DNA of 64,000 bases from Williamsia faeni (GTDB taxonomy: Bacteria; Actinomycetota; Actinomycetes; Mycobacteriales; Mycobacteriaceae), in assembly GCA_003202005.1 (NCBI GenBank), contig QJJF01000001.1, positions 279,099 to 343,098 on the forward strand. The letters run 5' to 3'. Below the pieces are notes generated by a model, which saw nothing but the letters and a program-made list of their open reading frames with translations, was not told the origin of the DNA and did no database searches. The first letter of the stretch is position 1. Each line of letters starts with the position of its first letter. Shown one piece after another: positions 25,365-33,688 of this stretch. Both the position numbers and the translations under genes were made by a program.

Positions 25365-26223
25365 TCCAGCCGCGGAGGGTGAGCTCGCGACGGAGCTGCT
25401 CGACGAACTCGTCGCGGCCGCTTCTGATGTTCTGAGCGGTGACCGTGATGACCACCCAGCCGGCAGCCCGCAGCCGGTTCCACCGTTCGAGATCTCGGGC
25501 GTGCTGTTCGCTGCTGCGATGATGTTCGCCGTCGTACTCGACAGCGACCAACAGATGTGGCCAGGCGGCATCGAGTCGGTATCGACCGCCCATGACCTCG
25601 TGTTGCAGAACGAACCCGTGGAAGCCTTCGTCGACGAGAATGAGTCGCACCCGGGTCTCCCACGGCGACTCCGACAGCGGATCGACCAGCTTGAACGCAG
25701 TGATCGCCTTGCCGATTCCCCAGTGTCGTTCCCACCACTTCAACGCGCGTCTGACGTCCTCCAACAGGCCTGGATGGCGGCGGGCCAACGAGTCCAGGGC
25801 GGAAACAGCATCGTCGCGAGAGTTGAACCGCCCCAAGTCAATTGCCGTTCGAGCCAGGGTGGTCACCAACGATCCGTTGATCCCGGTGTATTCGTTCTCG
25901 TCGATCTGTAGGCGACGCACCTTGATGCCACGGAACTGGCGACCATTGATCGGCACGATGACCTCGGGCAGCGCGCCTTCGGGACGATAAGCGTTGCCCC
26001 ACAGGTCGGCCGCCGACCACCCGCACAGGATGCCCGGCAGATCCTTGTCGCCTCCCGGATACGCCAGACCGGCGGCAAAGCTCAACATCGTGAAGTCGAC
26101 GACCTGGTCAGCTCGAACCCAGACACCACGAAACAGAATCCGGTAGTTCTCGCGCAGTTGATAGCGCGACATCACAGCAAGCAGTTCTTCGGCCCGCATC
26201 GGGCCTGTTGGCAATTCCCCCAT
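25342..26223 (-). CDS. AbiEi-like / DUF559 (Vsr-fold) endonuclease-domain protein
   Basis: 293 residues from ATG 26223. The N-terminal region has the AbiEi-like layout (a helix-turn segment, FRGVWVRADQVVDF, then a GWSAADLWG helix). The C-terminal ~100 residues are a clear DUF559/PD-(D/E)xK nuclease pattern: Glu in PWETRVRLIL, Asp in YRLDAAWPH, Glu and Asp in VAVEYDGEHHR, and the RDLERWNRLRAAGWVVITVT helix-strand. It is only distantly like the protein at 16864 but has the same two-part plan. The gene lies between family A palindromes 2 and 3, which are in direct orientation, and its last codons lie within a duplicated repeat end. Enzyme activity is unproven. Confidence 0.78.
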   Translation of the reverse strand: MGELPTGPMRAEELLAVMSRYQLRENYRILFRGVWVRADQVVDFTMLSFAAGLAYPGGDKDLPGILCGWSAADLWGNAYRPEGALPEVIVPINGRQFRGIKVRRLQIDENEYTGINGSLVTTLARTAIDLGRFNSRDDAVSALDSLARRHPGLLEDVRRALKWWERHWGIGKAITAFKLVDPLSESPWETRVRLILVDEGFHGFVLQHEVMGGRYRLDAAWPHLLVAVEYDGEHHRSSEQHARDLERWNRLRAAGWVVITVTAQNIRSGRDEFVEQLRRELTLRGWTPKPDAA

Positions 26224-26290
26224 ACCGACACCGAACACATCCACACCGACCGAAGCCGCGCCACAACCCCAGGTTATCCACAGCCCAGAA

Positions 26291-26357
26291 CCCGATGATG
26301 TGCCGTTCTGGCGAACAAAAGCCCAGGTGGGCTCCGCCAAAACAGCACATCATCGGG
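26291..26357. repeat. Palindromic repeat family A, copy 3 (67 nt)
   Basis: Arms as in copy 2; core at 26310-26338 identical over all 29 positions to the inverted core of copy 1. It lies 67 nt upstream of the DUF559 start and 17 nt from the stop of the ABC permease gene. Confidence 0.9.
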
Positions 26358-26374
26358 TCTAGGGGGCTAGGGGG

Positions 26375-28915
26375 TTACTCGGTGAGGAGGGACTCGCTGA
26401 TGTTCATCCGGCCGGCGCGGGCGGCGGGGAAGAAGGCTCCGGCGAAACACAGGGCGAACGCGATGACCACATAGACACCGATGAGAGCCTGCGGCGAATA
26501 CACCACCTCCACGGCTGTCGACTGCGTCAGGATCTTGTTGCCGACGAGGTGTAGGGCGGTACCCATCACCACACCGAGCAGCGACCCGATCGCCGCAACG
26601 GCTGCGGCCTCCGCGAGAACCATCCGCTGAACGAATTTGCGGGAGGCACCCATCGCCCGCAACACCCCGAGTTCGCGTTTACGCTCGATCACCGAGAGCA
26701 GCAGGGTGTTCAGCAACGCGACCGCCGCGACCACCGCGACGATCCACTGGATGGCGACCGCAAACGCACCCGACTGCTCGACGGAGGCCTTGGTGGCATC
26801 GAGGCCTTCCTGGCCCGTGTAGACGTGGGTCGGCATCGTCGTGGCTTCGTCGGCGGCGGCGACGAGCAAGGGCCGGATCTGCTCCTGGTCGACACCCGGG
26901 TCGGTCGTGACCTGTAGGTAGGTGTCGCCGGGCCGATTGAACCAGTCCGCCAGCAGTGCATGGGAGATCGCCGCGGTGCCCGAGTTGACGCTCACGTAGT
27001 CGACGAGTTGCAGGACGGGCAGCGAGTGAAATCCGGTTGGCGACGCGAACTCCACCGAATCACCGGCCTCGACGTCCAGATTGCCTGCCATCGTCCGCGA
27101 CATGATGATGCCGCGGCCGGCGAGGACCTCGTCGATCACCTCGGGAGATCCCTTGGAGACAAACGGCGCACTCATGCCGGGAGCGAGACCCTGCAGCATC
27201 ACCAGCGACTCACCGACGTTGACCGACGCCCACTGGCCACCGACCACACTCTCGACCCCGGGCACATCGGCAATCGCCGCCGACACCGCCGGATCCAGAA
27301 TCGGCCCATCCGGAACCGTCGAACCGTCCCGCGACGACACGTAGAAATCCGTGTCGCCCAGGCCATCCAGCGAATCGGTGATCGACGACACCAGGTTGTT
27401 CATCACACCGGACGTACACAGTCCGACCGTGATCGCCACCGCCACCGTCATCAACGTCGCCCACGCCCGCCGCGGAGCCCGTTCGGTGTTGACCGCGCTC
27501 AGCGTGCCCGGTCCGCCGAACCGGGCCGCGAGCGCGCTGACGGCCGCCACCAAAGGCCTTGTGATGGCGTAACACACCAGCAGCATGCCGATGCAGAACA
27601 CGATGCCGGCGGTCGCGACCGCAGCACTCTGGATGCGGTTGGCCATGATCCAGCCGACGACGATGAGGACCACACCCAACACCCCGGACACCTTGGCCGC
27701 CACCCCGCGTCCGGCGCGCTGCTCGGCGGCAACGCCGCCGGACATCGCCTCGATCGGCGACACCGTGAACACCGACCGGGCGGCCAGCGCGCTGGCCCCG
27801 GTACAGGCGAGGACACAGGCGATCACCGCGGCCGGAGCGGCATACCCGGGCAATCCGAACTCGATTGTGGCGCCGAAGGATCCGAGTACCTCGGGCAACT
27901 GCCCGATCGCCCAGCGACCCGCCAGGATTCCGACGGGCACCCCGATCAGGCCACCCACCAGACCGAACAGCGCCGCTTCCCCGATGAGGTCGGCGACCAG
28001 CGGTCCACGTTTGCCACCCAGGGCCCGGATCATCGCGATCGACGACCGCCGCGATGCGACGGCCATGTTCATCGTGTTGAACACCAGGAATCCGGCGATC
28101 ACCAACGAGATCAGCGACACCAGCAAGGTCGAGTTACGTGTTGTCGCGCTTGCCGTTTGCACCTGTTTCGCACGGAAGTCCGGGCTCACCACCGCTGCCC
28201 GGCCGTCGACCACCGAGTCCACCTGCTCGCGCAACTCATCGGTCGACGTTCCCGGTTCCTTGGTCACCAGGATCGAATCGACCCGGCCGTCGTGATCGGT
28301 GAGTTGCTGAGCCAATCCGAGGTAGGCGAAAATGAACTTCCCGCCGTTGATGGCGTCTGCCTCCGGGGCATCGATCACCATAGAGACCGTGGTGTCGACG
28401 CCGTTGATCGAAACCTGTTGGCCCTTCTGCAATCCGGTGGCCTTGCCGACACTGATCCCCGACATCAGTTCGTTGACATCGGTGCCGCCGGCGGTCGCCG
28501 CCTCTTCGACGGCGTCCCGAAGTCCACCGCTCAGCGCGGTGATGTTGTTGTCGCTGCCGAGGACCGTGATGCGCTCACCCTCGATGTAGACCGGGCTGTT
28601 GATCAGGGGCACAACACTTCTCGCGGCCGGAGCCTCGCGACGGATCTCACCCATCAACTCGTCGTCCACCCCGGAGTCGACGATGCCGGCGACCTCGAGG
28701 TCAGCGGTCCCCGAGATGGTGTCACTGAGTTTCTGGACCGACGACGTCAGCGACCCGTACGTGCCGAGAACCGCGACCAGCAGCGCCGAGGCGACAACAA
28801 CCACCATCAGTGACGTGGTCACCCGCAGCCGATGGCTGAGCAGTTCCCGAAGATTGACAAGCCTGATCCGCGTCAGACCGGCGAGCACCGGCCCGAACAT
28901 TGCCGACGGCTTCAC
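26375..28915 (-). CDS. ABC transporter permease, FtsX/MacB type
   Basis: 846 residues, GTG start overlapping the stop of the ATPase gene (an ATG five codons later is an alternative). Two FtsX modules: one membrane segment near 35-50, a large extracytoplasmic domain (~60-260) and three segments around 265-400; then a second set with its own extracytoplasmic domain (~520-710) and final segments (~715-845). Signature pieces are ASRRSSIAMIRALGGKRG and ERKRELGVLRAMGASRKFVQRMVLAEA. With the LolD-like ATPase it forms a mechanotransmission-type exporter or peptidoglycan/lipoprotein-related machine; the substrate is unknown. Confidence 0.9.
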   Translation of the reverse strand: MKPSAMFGPVLAGLTRIRLVNLRELLSHRLRVTTSLMVVVVASALLVAVLGTYGSLTSSVQKLSDTISGTADLEVAGIVDSGVDDELMGEIRREAPAARSVVPLINSPVYIEGERITVLGSDNNITALSGGLRDAVEEAATAGGTDVNELMSGISVGKATGLQKGQQVSINGVDTTVSMVIDAPEADAINGGKFIFAYLGLAQQLTDHDGRVDSILVTKEPGTSTDELREQVDSVVDGRAAVVSPDFRAKQVQTASATTRNSTLLVSLISLVIAGFLVFNTMNMAVASRRSSIAMIRALGGKRGPLVADLIGEAALFGLVGGLIGVPVGILAGRWAIGQLPEVLGSFGATIEFGLPGYAAPAAVIACVLACTGASALAARSVFTVSPIEAMSGGVAAEQRAGRGVAAKVSGVLGVVLIVVGWIMANRIQSAAVATAGIVFCIGMLLVCYAITRPLVAAVSALAARFGGPGTLSAVNTERAPRRAWATLMTVAVAITVGLCTSGVMNNLVSSITDSLDGLGDTDFYVSSRDGSTVPDGPILDPAVSAAIADVPGVESVVGGQWASVNVGESLVMLQGLAPGMSAPFVSKGSPEVIDEVLAGRGIIMSRTMAGNLDVEAGDSVEFASPTGFHSLPVLQLVDYVSVNSGTAAISHALLADWFNRPGDTYLQVTTDPGVDQEQIRPLLVAAADEATTMPTHVYTGQEGLDATKASVEQSGAFAVAIQWIVAVVAAVALLNTLLLSVIERKRELGVLRAMGASRKFVQRMVLAEAAAVAAIGSLLGVVMGTALHLVGNKILTQSTAVEVVYSPQALIGVYVVIAFALCFAGAFFPAARAGRMNISESLLTE

Positions 28916-29634
28916 TCCTGAATCTTTCCGTCCCGCACGGTGATCGTCCGATCGGCGTGCGCAGCGGCCTTGTTGTCGTGGGTGACCATGACGACCAGCC
29001 GGCCATCACCTTCGTGGGCAACCTCGGTGAGCAGTTCCAGGATCGATTCGCCCGTGTGCGAATCCAGGTTGCCGGTCGGCTCGTCGGCGAGGACGATCCG
29101 CGGGCTCATGATCAGCGACCGCGCGATCGCCACCCGCTGCATCTGTCCGCCCGACAACTCGGAGGGGCGATGCTTCGATCGATCACCGAGTCCCACCCGG
29201 TCGAGCAGGGCAATGGCCTCCGACTTGGCCGACCGCAACGACTTCCCGTCGAGCAGTCGCGGCAATGCCACGTTCTCCCACGCCGACATCGTCGGGATGA
29301 GATTGAAGAACTGGAAGATGAAGCCAACCCGTGTGCGCCGGAACTCGGATTGCTGTTCCTCGGAGAGTTTCGCGAGGTCGAGACCGTCGACGATGATCGA
29401 TCCGGAGTCCGGAACATCCAGTGCCCCAAGGACATGCAGCAGGGTGCTCTTACCGGCACCGGACGGCCCGACGATGGATACGAATTGGCGCGCTTCCAAT
29501 GTCAGGTTGAGACCGTCGAGCGCGCGGACCTTCTCCTGCCCCATCTGGTACTCCCGCACCAGATCGATCGCCTCGACGATCGGTTGTCCGCTCGCCTCCC
29601 GAATGTCACTCAAACCCGAACTCGGCTCACTCAA
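28912..29634 (-). CDS. ABC transporter ATP-binding protein, MacB/LolD type
   Basis: 240 residues from TTG 29634, chosen because GGGGG lies six bases upstream and it overlaps the preceding stop; a TTG six codons earlier also exists. Walker [11 protein letters not shown]-loop [16 protein letters not shown], signature [13 protein letters not shown], Walker [13 protein letters not shown] and switch VMVTHD are present. The motif [10 protein letters not shown] is typical of the LolD/MacB branch. Partner of the FtsX-type permease downstream. Confidence 0.92.
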   Translation of the reverse strand: MSEPSSGLSDIREASGQPIVEAIDLVREYQMGQEKVRALDGLNLTLEARQFVSIVGPSGAGKSTLLHVLGALDVPDSGSIIVDGLDLAKLSEEQQSEFRRTRVGFIFQFFNLIPTMSAWENVALPRLLDGKSLRSAKSEAIALLDRVGLGDRSKHRPSELSGGQMQRVAIARSLIMSPRIVLADEPTGNLDSHTGESILELLTEVAHEGDGRLVVMVTHDNKAAAHADRTITVRDGKIQE

Positions 29635-30784
29635 TCCATTCCCCCGTCGCAAAGAATTTCTCCAATGTCTCTTCGGCGCGGGTCAGGTCGAGACCGGCAC
29701 CTGTCACCCAGTCGTCGTCGAAATAGGTCCCCGAGTACCGATCCCCGCCATCGCACAGAAGAGTCACCACACTGCCGGGTGTGCCTTCCCTACGCATTTC
29801 GGCAACCAGCCGCAGCGCGCCCCACAGGTTGGTCCCGGTCGATCCACCGACCCGCCGGCCCAGGACGTCACTGGCGCGGCGTGCGGTGGCGATACTCGCG
29901 TCGTCTGGAACAGACACCATCCGATCGATCACCTGCGAGATGAACGACGGCTCGACCCGCGGGCGTCCGATGCCCTCGATGCGCGAACCCGGTACCGGCC
30001 CCGACGGCTCGGCCGGGTCACCGTCGCGATAGGCCGGGAAGAAGGCGGAGTTCTCCGGATCGACGACGCAGAGCCACGTGTGGTGCCGGCGGTACCGGAT
30101 GAACCTGCCGATCGTCGCCGAGGTCCCGCCGGTCCCTGCACCCACCACCACCCAGGTCGGCACCGAGAACTCTTCCTGCGACAGCTGGCTGAAGATCGAT
30201 TCGGCAATGTTGTTGTTGCCGCGCCAGTCCGTGGCCCGTTCGGCCATCGTGAACTGGTCGATGAAGTGTCCGTTGGTCTGATCGGCCAATTGCTGCGCGG
30301 CGTCGTACACCTCATAGGATCGCTCGACGAAGTGGCAGCGCCCGCCCTGCCGCTCGATGAGACCGACCTTGGCCGGCGATGTCGTCGCCGGCATCACCGC
30401 GATGAACGGAACACCGATCAGCTGAGCGAAGTAGGCCTCGGACACCGCCGTCGACCCCGACGACGCCTCGATGACGGTGGTCCCCTCGGTGATCCAGCCG
30501 TTGCACAGCGCATAGAGGAACAGCGACCGCGCCAGACGGTGCTTGAGCGAACCCGTGATGTGGGTGCTCTCGTCTTTCAGATACAGCGAGATCCCGGTAC
30601 TGCCCGAGCCCGTGTCCCACCGGGACCAGGCCGGGAGCGGAAATCTCAGCAGGTGTGTGTCGGCACTACGCGTGGCATCGGCATCGATGAGCCGGATCGC
30701 GTTGTCCACCCAACTGCGATCCGCCCGCCGGTCGACTTCCCGGGTCCGGACCGTATCGGACTCCCCACGCCCACCACCGGCCAT
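29627..30784 (-). CDS. PLP-dependent cysteine synthase-family enzyme (Cds1-like)
   Basis: 385 residues, fold type II PLP enzyme. The Lys of [17 protein letters not shown] is the PLP-binding residue, [16 protein letters not shown] is the substrate loop and [17 protein letters not shown] binds the phosphate. Length and the [13 protein letters not shown]-terminus match the mycobacterial Cds1/Rv3684 type, which releases H2S from cysteine, rather than CysK/CysM. It leads into the ABC genes (8-nt overlap with the TTG start) and is two bases after the DUF4229 stop, so four genes run as one operon. Confidence 0.82.
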   Translation of the reverse strand: MAGGGRGESDTVRTREVDRRADRSWVDNAIRLIDADATRSADTHLLRFPLPAWSRWDTGSGSTGISLYLKDESTHITGSLKHRLARSLFLYALCNGWITEGTTVIEASSGSTAVSEAYFAQLIGVPFIAVMPATTSPAKVGLIERQGGRCHFVERSYEVYDAAQQLADQTNGHFIDQFTMAERATDWRGNNNIAESIFSQLSQEEFSVPTWVVVGAGTGGTSATIGRFIRYRRHHTWLCVVDPENSAFFPAYRDGDPAEPSGPVPGSRIEGIGRPRVEPSFISQVIDRMVSVPDDASIATARRASDVLGRRVGGSTGTNLWGALRLVAEMRREGTPGSVVTLLCDGGDRYSGTYFDDDWVTGAGLDLTRAEETLEKFFATGEWIE

Positions 30785-30786
30785 GA

Positions 30787-31158
30787 CTACTTGTCGGATC
30801 CGTCTTCACCACGAAGCCGCGACGAGAGGTTCTCGCGCTGCGCCTTGCGACCGGCGTCGACCGTTGCGATCCCGACGTTCACGCGTTGGCGCAACCCCTT
30901 GAACAGCAGCATGCCCGCCGGAAGCGCGATGATCACCGCAAAGACGGCGGCAACCAGGACCGGCACGTCGATCCCAACGGCCCGGCCGACCAGGTAGATC
31001 CCGGCGGCCAGCGCGATCACCAGCGCGATCCGGGCACCGGTGTAGAGCACCAGGTCGATGGCAAGTCGACGCCCCGCTCCTGGCGTTGGCTCGACGGTTG
31101 GTGCGGGGTCTTTTTTCCCAGATGACCGTTTATTTGCGGCCGGCTCGTTCGTGCTCAC
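30787..31158 (-). CDS. DUF4229 membrane protein
   Basis: 123 residues. A charged N-terminal tail (~40 residues), two membrane segments (about 42-60 and 68-88, rich in A/V/L), and a basic cytoplasmic end with the [15 protein letters not shown] turn and NLSSRLRG. This is the DUF4229 pattern, common in actinobacteria near ccs genes (Rv0531 position); function unknown. Confidence 0.75.
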   Translation of the reverse strand: MSTNEPAANKRSSGKKDPAPTVEPTPGAGRRLAIDLVLYTGARIALVIALAAGIYLVGRAVGIDVPVLVAAVFAVIIALPAGMLLFKGLRQRVNVGIATVDAGRKAQRENLSSRLRGEDGSDK

Positions 31159-31243
31159 GTACTAGACCTTACTGCGCACCGACCAGGCCGGAAAAGTCCG
31201 CCTTTGCCATCCCTTTACCAACACCTAACTATTCGAATACTTG

Positions 31244-31265
31244 GGCATTTCGGTGTAACCATGAG
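31244..31265 (+). promoter_or_regulatory. Motif shared with the 3711-3733 site, upstream of bldC-like gene
   Basis: GGCATTTCGGTGTAACCATGAG corresponds to GGCATTTTTGGTGTAACC at 3711, with one base less between the two halves. GGTGTAACC is intact in both. It lies 104 nt before the bldC-like start, a sensible distance for a promoter or operator; the intergenic stretch 31159-31368 otherwise shows no gene. Confidence 0.4.
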
Positions 31266-31368
31266 TCGTGGGCTCTTCCCTTCTGGGGAGATCCCGCGCA
31301 AAACCTCGCGCCAATCGTCCGGACGGATGTAGGACACGCGGTTGACGCCCCACTCGATAGGAGCAGCG

Positions 31369-31635
31369 ATGACGTTTGCAGGCCCCCTCGGACAACACAC
31401 CCCCAGCCCTGGCTTGAGCAATCCCGCACCGATCCTCTCGCCCCAGGCAGCAAGTCAGCACACGCTGACCCCCGGGCAGGTCGCGGCCATGTTCAACGTC
31501 AATCCCAAGACCGTCGCGCGGTGGGCCAGTTCAGGACTGCTCGGTGCCATTCGCACCCCCGGTGGGCATCGCCGATTCCGGGAAGAGGACGTTGTCGAGC
31601 TCCTCAATCGCCGCACACCCGCCACCGGTAGCTGA
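31369..31635 (+). CDS. bldC: BldC-like MerR-type DNA-binding protein
   Basis: 88 residues from ATG 31369, preceded by AGGAG. After a disordered N-terminus (~30 residues rich in P, S, Q), the core TPGQVAAMFNVNPKTVARWASSGLLGAIRTPGGHRRF is the MerR-type winged HTH of BldC. BldC is a developmental regulator that binds direct repeats as a head-to-tail oligomer. In non-sporulating Mycobacteriales its target genes are less known. It is a single gene, transcribed away from the DUF4229 operon. Confidence 0.88.
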   Translation: MTFAGPLGQHTPSPGLSNPAPILSPQAASQHTLTPGQVAAMFNVNPKTVARWASSGLLGAIRTPGGHRRFREEDVVELLNRRTPATGS

Positions 31636-31768
31636 TCGGAAGTCCGTCTCAGACGAACCCCAGCCGACCTCGCGCACCTGCTGTAGTCACGCGATCCGCG
31701 CGGGCGGCACCACGGGTTGATGCCTCCAGTAGCCTGGATTCAACGGCTTTGATTCTGGAGGTGCCGAA

Positions 31769-32014
31769 ATGATCTACCTACTCGCCATCATCGGCTTGTT
31801 GGCACTGACATATCTCGCGTGGCGCGCATTCGGGCCCGATGCCGAGGACGAACAGACCCCCCGCGGACCGGCTGCCCCACGGCGCCAGATCAAGCGCGGA
31901 CCGGTGGGCCCGGATGACGATCTCGAATTCCTGAAGGACCTGGATCGGAAAGCCCGCGACAAGAATCCCAAATTCAACTCGGACGGCGACGACCGCCCCA
32001 CTTCTACGGACTGA
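31769..32014 (+). CDS. Small membrane-anchored protein
   Basis: 81 residues, TGGAGG eight bases before the ATG. One membrane helix at 1-20 (MIYLLAIIGLLALTYLAW), then a charged, disordered cytoplasmic tail ending in DLDRKARDKNPKFNSDGDD. The family is not recognised, but the ribosome binding site, codon pattern and a hairpin downstream (32024) support a real gene. Confidence 0.7.
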   Translation: MIYLLAIIGLLALTYLAWRAFGPDAEDEQTPRGPAAPRRQIKRGPVGPDDDLEFLKDLDRKARDKNPKFNSDGDDRPTSTD

Positions 32015-32023
32015 CCTGCACAG

Positions 32024-32045
32024 TTGCCCAATTATTCTTGGGCAA
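32024..32045. terminator. Perfect 8-bp inverted repeat after the small gene
   Basis: TTGCCCAA-TTATTC-TTGGGCAA starts ten bases past the stop of the gene at 31769. As a hairpin it could end that transcript; its AT-rich loop and symmetric form also fit an operator for the EspR-like gene. Confidence 0.5.
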
Positions 32046-32152
32046 TTGTCAAGAAATAGTGTGTCGATTCTGCAGCAATATTTCCCAACCTAAGTCCGAC
32101 ATCAACTAAACTGAATTGCCGGAAGGTGCCCGATCCCGGCACCCCACTTTGC

Positions 32153-32206
32153 GAACTTTAACGGTAGAGTCACGCTCTAGTTCGACCGCTCCACACTGCT
32201 GCGGTC
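32153..32206 (+). promoter_or_regulatory. Two stem-loops in the leader of the EspR-like gene
   Basis: TAGAG-TCACG-CTCTA (32165-32179), with outer GAACT/AGTTC pairing, and GACCGC (32184-32189)/GCGGTC (32201-32206). They lie between an AT-rich upstream region (32046-32152) and the start at 32232, where a 5' untranslated leader would be. Confidence 0.35.
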
Positions 32207-32231
32207 AAATTACAGGTCTGGGAGTTAGATA

Positions 32232-32654
32232 GTGGCTGCTGTACACGACGGTAAAACATTTGCCGATCATCTCAACGAACTATTCAGCACAGTGCGCGAC
32301 GAGAACGGAATCCCGTACACGGGCAAGAAAATTGCCCTGAAGGCGAACCAACTCGGCTACACACTGAGCGATGCCTATATCTCCCAGCTCCGGACCGGCA
32401 AAGCCAAAACTCCGTCATTTCGAACCGTCGAAGCAATTTCCCGGGCTTTCGAAATCAGCGTGACGTACTTCCTCACCGACCCGGACGAAGATCTCAAACG
32501 CGTCGAGCAACAGCGTGAATATGTGCAGATGGCAGCCGAGACCGGCGCACACCTGGCGGCATTCCGGCATGAGGCCATCTCCACCGACACCCTCGATGTC
32601 GTAATCGAACTCCTGAAGGTCGTCAAAAAGCAGCAAAACGATCGCGCAATCTGA
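32232..32654 (+). CDS. EspR-like helix-turn-helix nucleoid/transcription regulator
   Basis: 140 residues, GTG start. The N-terminal domain (TFADHLNELFSTVRDENGIPYTGKKIALKANQ ... SDAYISQLRTGKAKTPSFRTVEAISRAFEI) is an XRE-type HTH in the form found in EspR of M. tuberculosis, with an N-terminal helix before it. The C-terminal half (EQQREYVQMAAETGAHLAAFRHEAI ... LDVVIELLKVV) matches the EspR dimerisation region. EspR binds and bridges distant sites and regulates ESX-1 and lipid genes. AT-rich upstream DNA with leader hairpins suggests complex control. An intrinsic terminator follows. Confidence 0.85.
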   Translation: MAAVHDGKTFADHLNELFSTVRDENGIPYTGKKIALKANQLGYTLSDAYISQLRTGKAKTPSFRTVEAISRAFEISVTYFLTDPDEDLKRVEQQREYVQMAAETGAHLAAFRHEAISTDTLDVVIELLKVVKKQQNDRAI

Positions 32655-32668
32655 CACTTTTCAACAGC

Positions 32669-32703
32669 AAAGGCGCCCTGAACCACTCGGTCAGGGCGCC
32701 TTT
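32669..32703. terminator. Strong bidirectional terminator
   Basis: AAAGGCGCCCTGA / TCAGGGCGCCTTT: perfect 13-bp stem, 9-nt loop, with A and T runs at both ends. It lies between the EspR-like stop (32654) and the convergent ccsA stop (32714). Confidence 0.9.
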
Positions 32704-32713
32704 GACGTTGTGG

Positions 32714-33685
32714 TCAGAGTCCGGCGTACGAGTGCAGGCCGGATACCACGATGTTGATGATGAAGAGGTTGAACAGCATCGCGGTGAATCCGGCGATGTT
32801 GATCCACGCCGCTGCCGTGTTGCGCCAACCGGCAGTGGCCCGCGCGTGCAGGTATGCCGCGTAGATCACCCAGGCGATGAACGACACGGTCTCTTTGGGG
32901 TCCCATCCCCAGAACCGGCCCCACGCCGATTCAGCCCAGATGGCACCGCAGATGACACCGAGACCGAACAGCGGGAACGCGAATACAACGGTCGTGTAGG
33001 CGATCCGGTCCAGCGTCTGGGCCGGCGGCACGCGCTGCAGGATGCGGCCCCAGAATCGGTCACCGGGCTCAGGGAACTTCAGTTTCAGCAGGTAGAGAAT
33101 GCTCGCAACACCGGAGACCAGGAAGACGCCGGAACCCAGGGCGACGATCGAGACGTGAATGGCCAGCCAGTACGACTTCAGCGCCGGGACCACCGGTGCG
33201 GCGTTGGTGTAGAGGTAGGTGCCGGCGATGAACAGCAGGATGACAATCGGCAGCAGAACAAATCCGAGCAGCGGACGGTACTCACGCTTGCGCAACACCA
33301 CCAACGCCGCGACCATGCCGGCGGCGCAGGCGATGGAGACGAACTCGTACATGTTGCCCCACGGTGCGCGGCCAGTTGCAAAGCCGCGCAACACAATCGA
33401 GGTGATATGCAGCGTCGTCGCCAGGATGACCACACCGTAGGCCATCTTTGCCAACCGGTCCCCCAGCGGCGCTTTCTCCGCGGTCTGGACCTTGCCGGGC
33501 GTGCGCACGTCATCGGCGCCGGCCACCGGCGCGCCGCCCGCGGCGACGAGTTGGCCGGACTTCTCGACGGTCTTGCTCTTGGTGGCCAACGACATGAGGA
33601 ACATGATCATCGCCAGGACGTAGACGGTCAGTGCCGTGCCGAAGGTCAGGTCGGAAAACCGGGAGAGTGTCTCATCGACGTCCAT
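32714..33685 (-). CDS. ccsA: Cytochrome c biogenesis protein CcsA/ResC (haem handling)
   Basis: 323 residues, about eight membrane segments. The haem-binding Trp-rich WWD motif is clear (WGRFWGWDPKETVSFIAWVIYAAYLHARAT), with the usual His residues in periplasmic loops and the EFVSIACAAG helix. With ResB it forms the system II synthetase that attaches haem to apocytochrome c outside the membrane. Last gene of a unit running hemL, phosphatase, tlpA, ccdA, resB, ccsA, three bases after resB. Confidence 0.93.
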   Translation of the reverse strand: MDVDETLSRFSDLTFGTALTVYVLAMIMFLMSLATKSKTVEKSGQLVAAGGAPVAGADDVRTPGKVQTAEKAPLGDRLAKMAYGVVILATTLHITSIVLRGFATGRAPWGNMYEFVSIACAAGMVAALVVLRKREYRPLLGFVLLPIVILLFIAGTYLYTNAAPVVPALKSYWLAIHVSIVALGSGVFLVSGVASILYLLKLKFPEPGDRFWGRILQRVPPAQTLDRIAYTTVVFAFPLFGLGVICGAIWAESAWGRFWGWDPKETVSFIAWVIYAAYLHARATAGWRNTAAAWINIAGFTAMLFNLFIINIVVSGLHSYAGL

Positions 33686-33688
33686 CAG

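Noticed and set aside
26224-26340. Extension of the second DUF559 protein upstream through palindrome A3
   Set aside because: It would translate the repeat; the residues lack family likeness and ATG 26223 gives the normal length.
24094-26357. The repeated palindromes as a CRISPR array
   Set aside because: Spacing is irregular, spacers are whole genes, copies are inverted relative to each other, and no cas genes are present.
28900-30997. Long plus-strand open frames opposite the ABC and PLP genes (for example 26960-28813 and 28940-30997)
   Set aside because: They are antisense frames of clear genes in high-GC DNA, with Arg/Pro/His-rich composition, no ribosome binding site and no family likeness.
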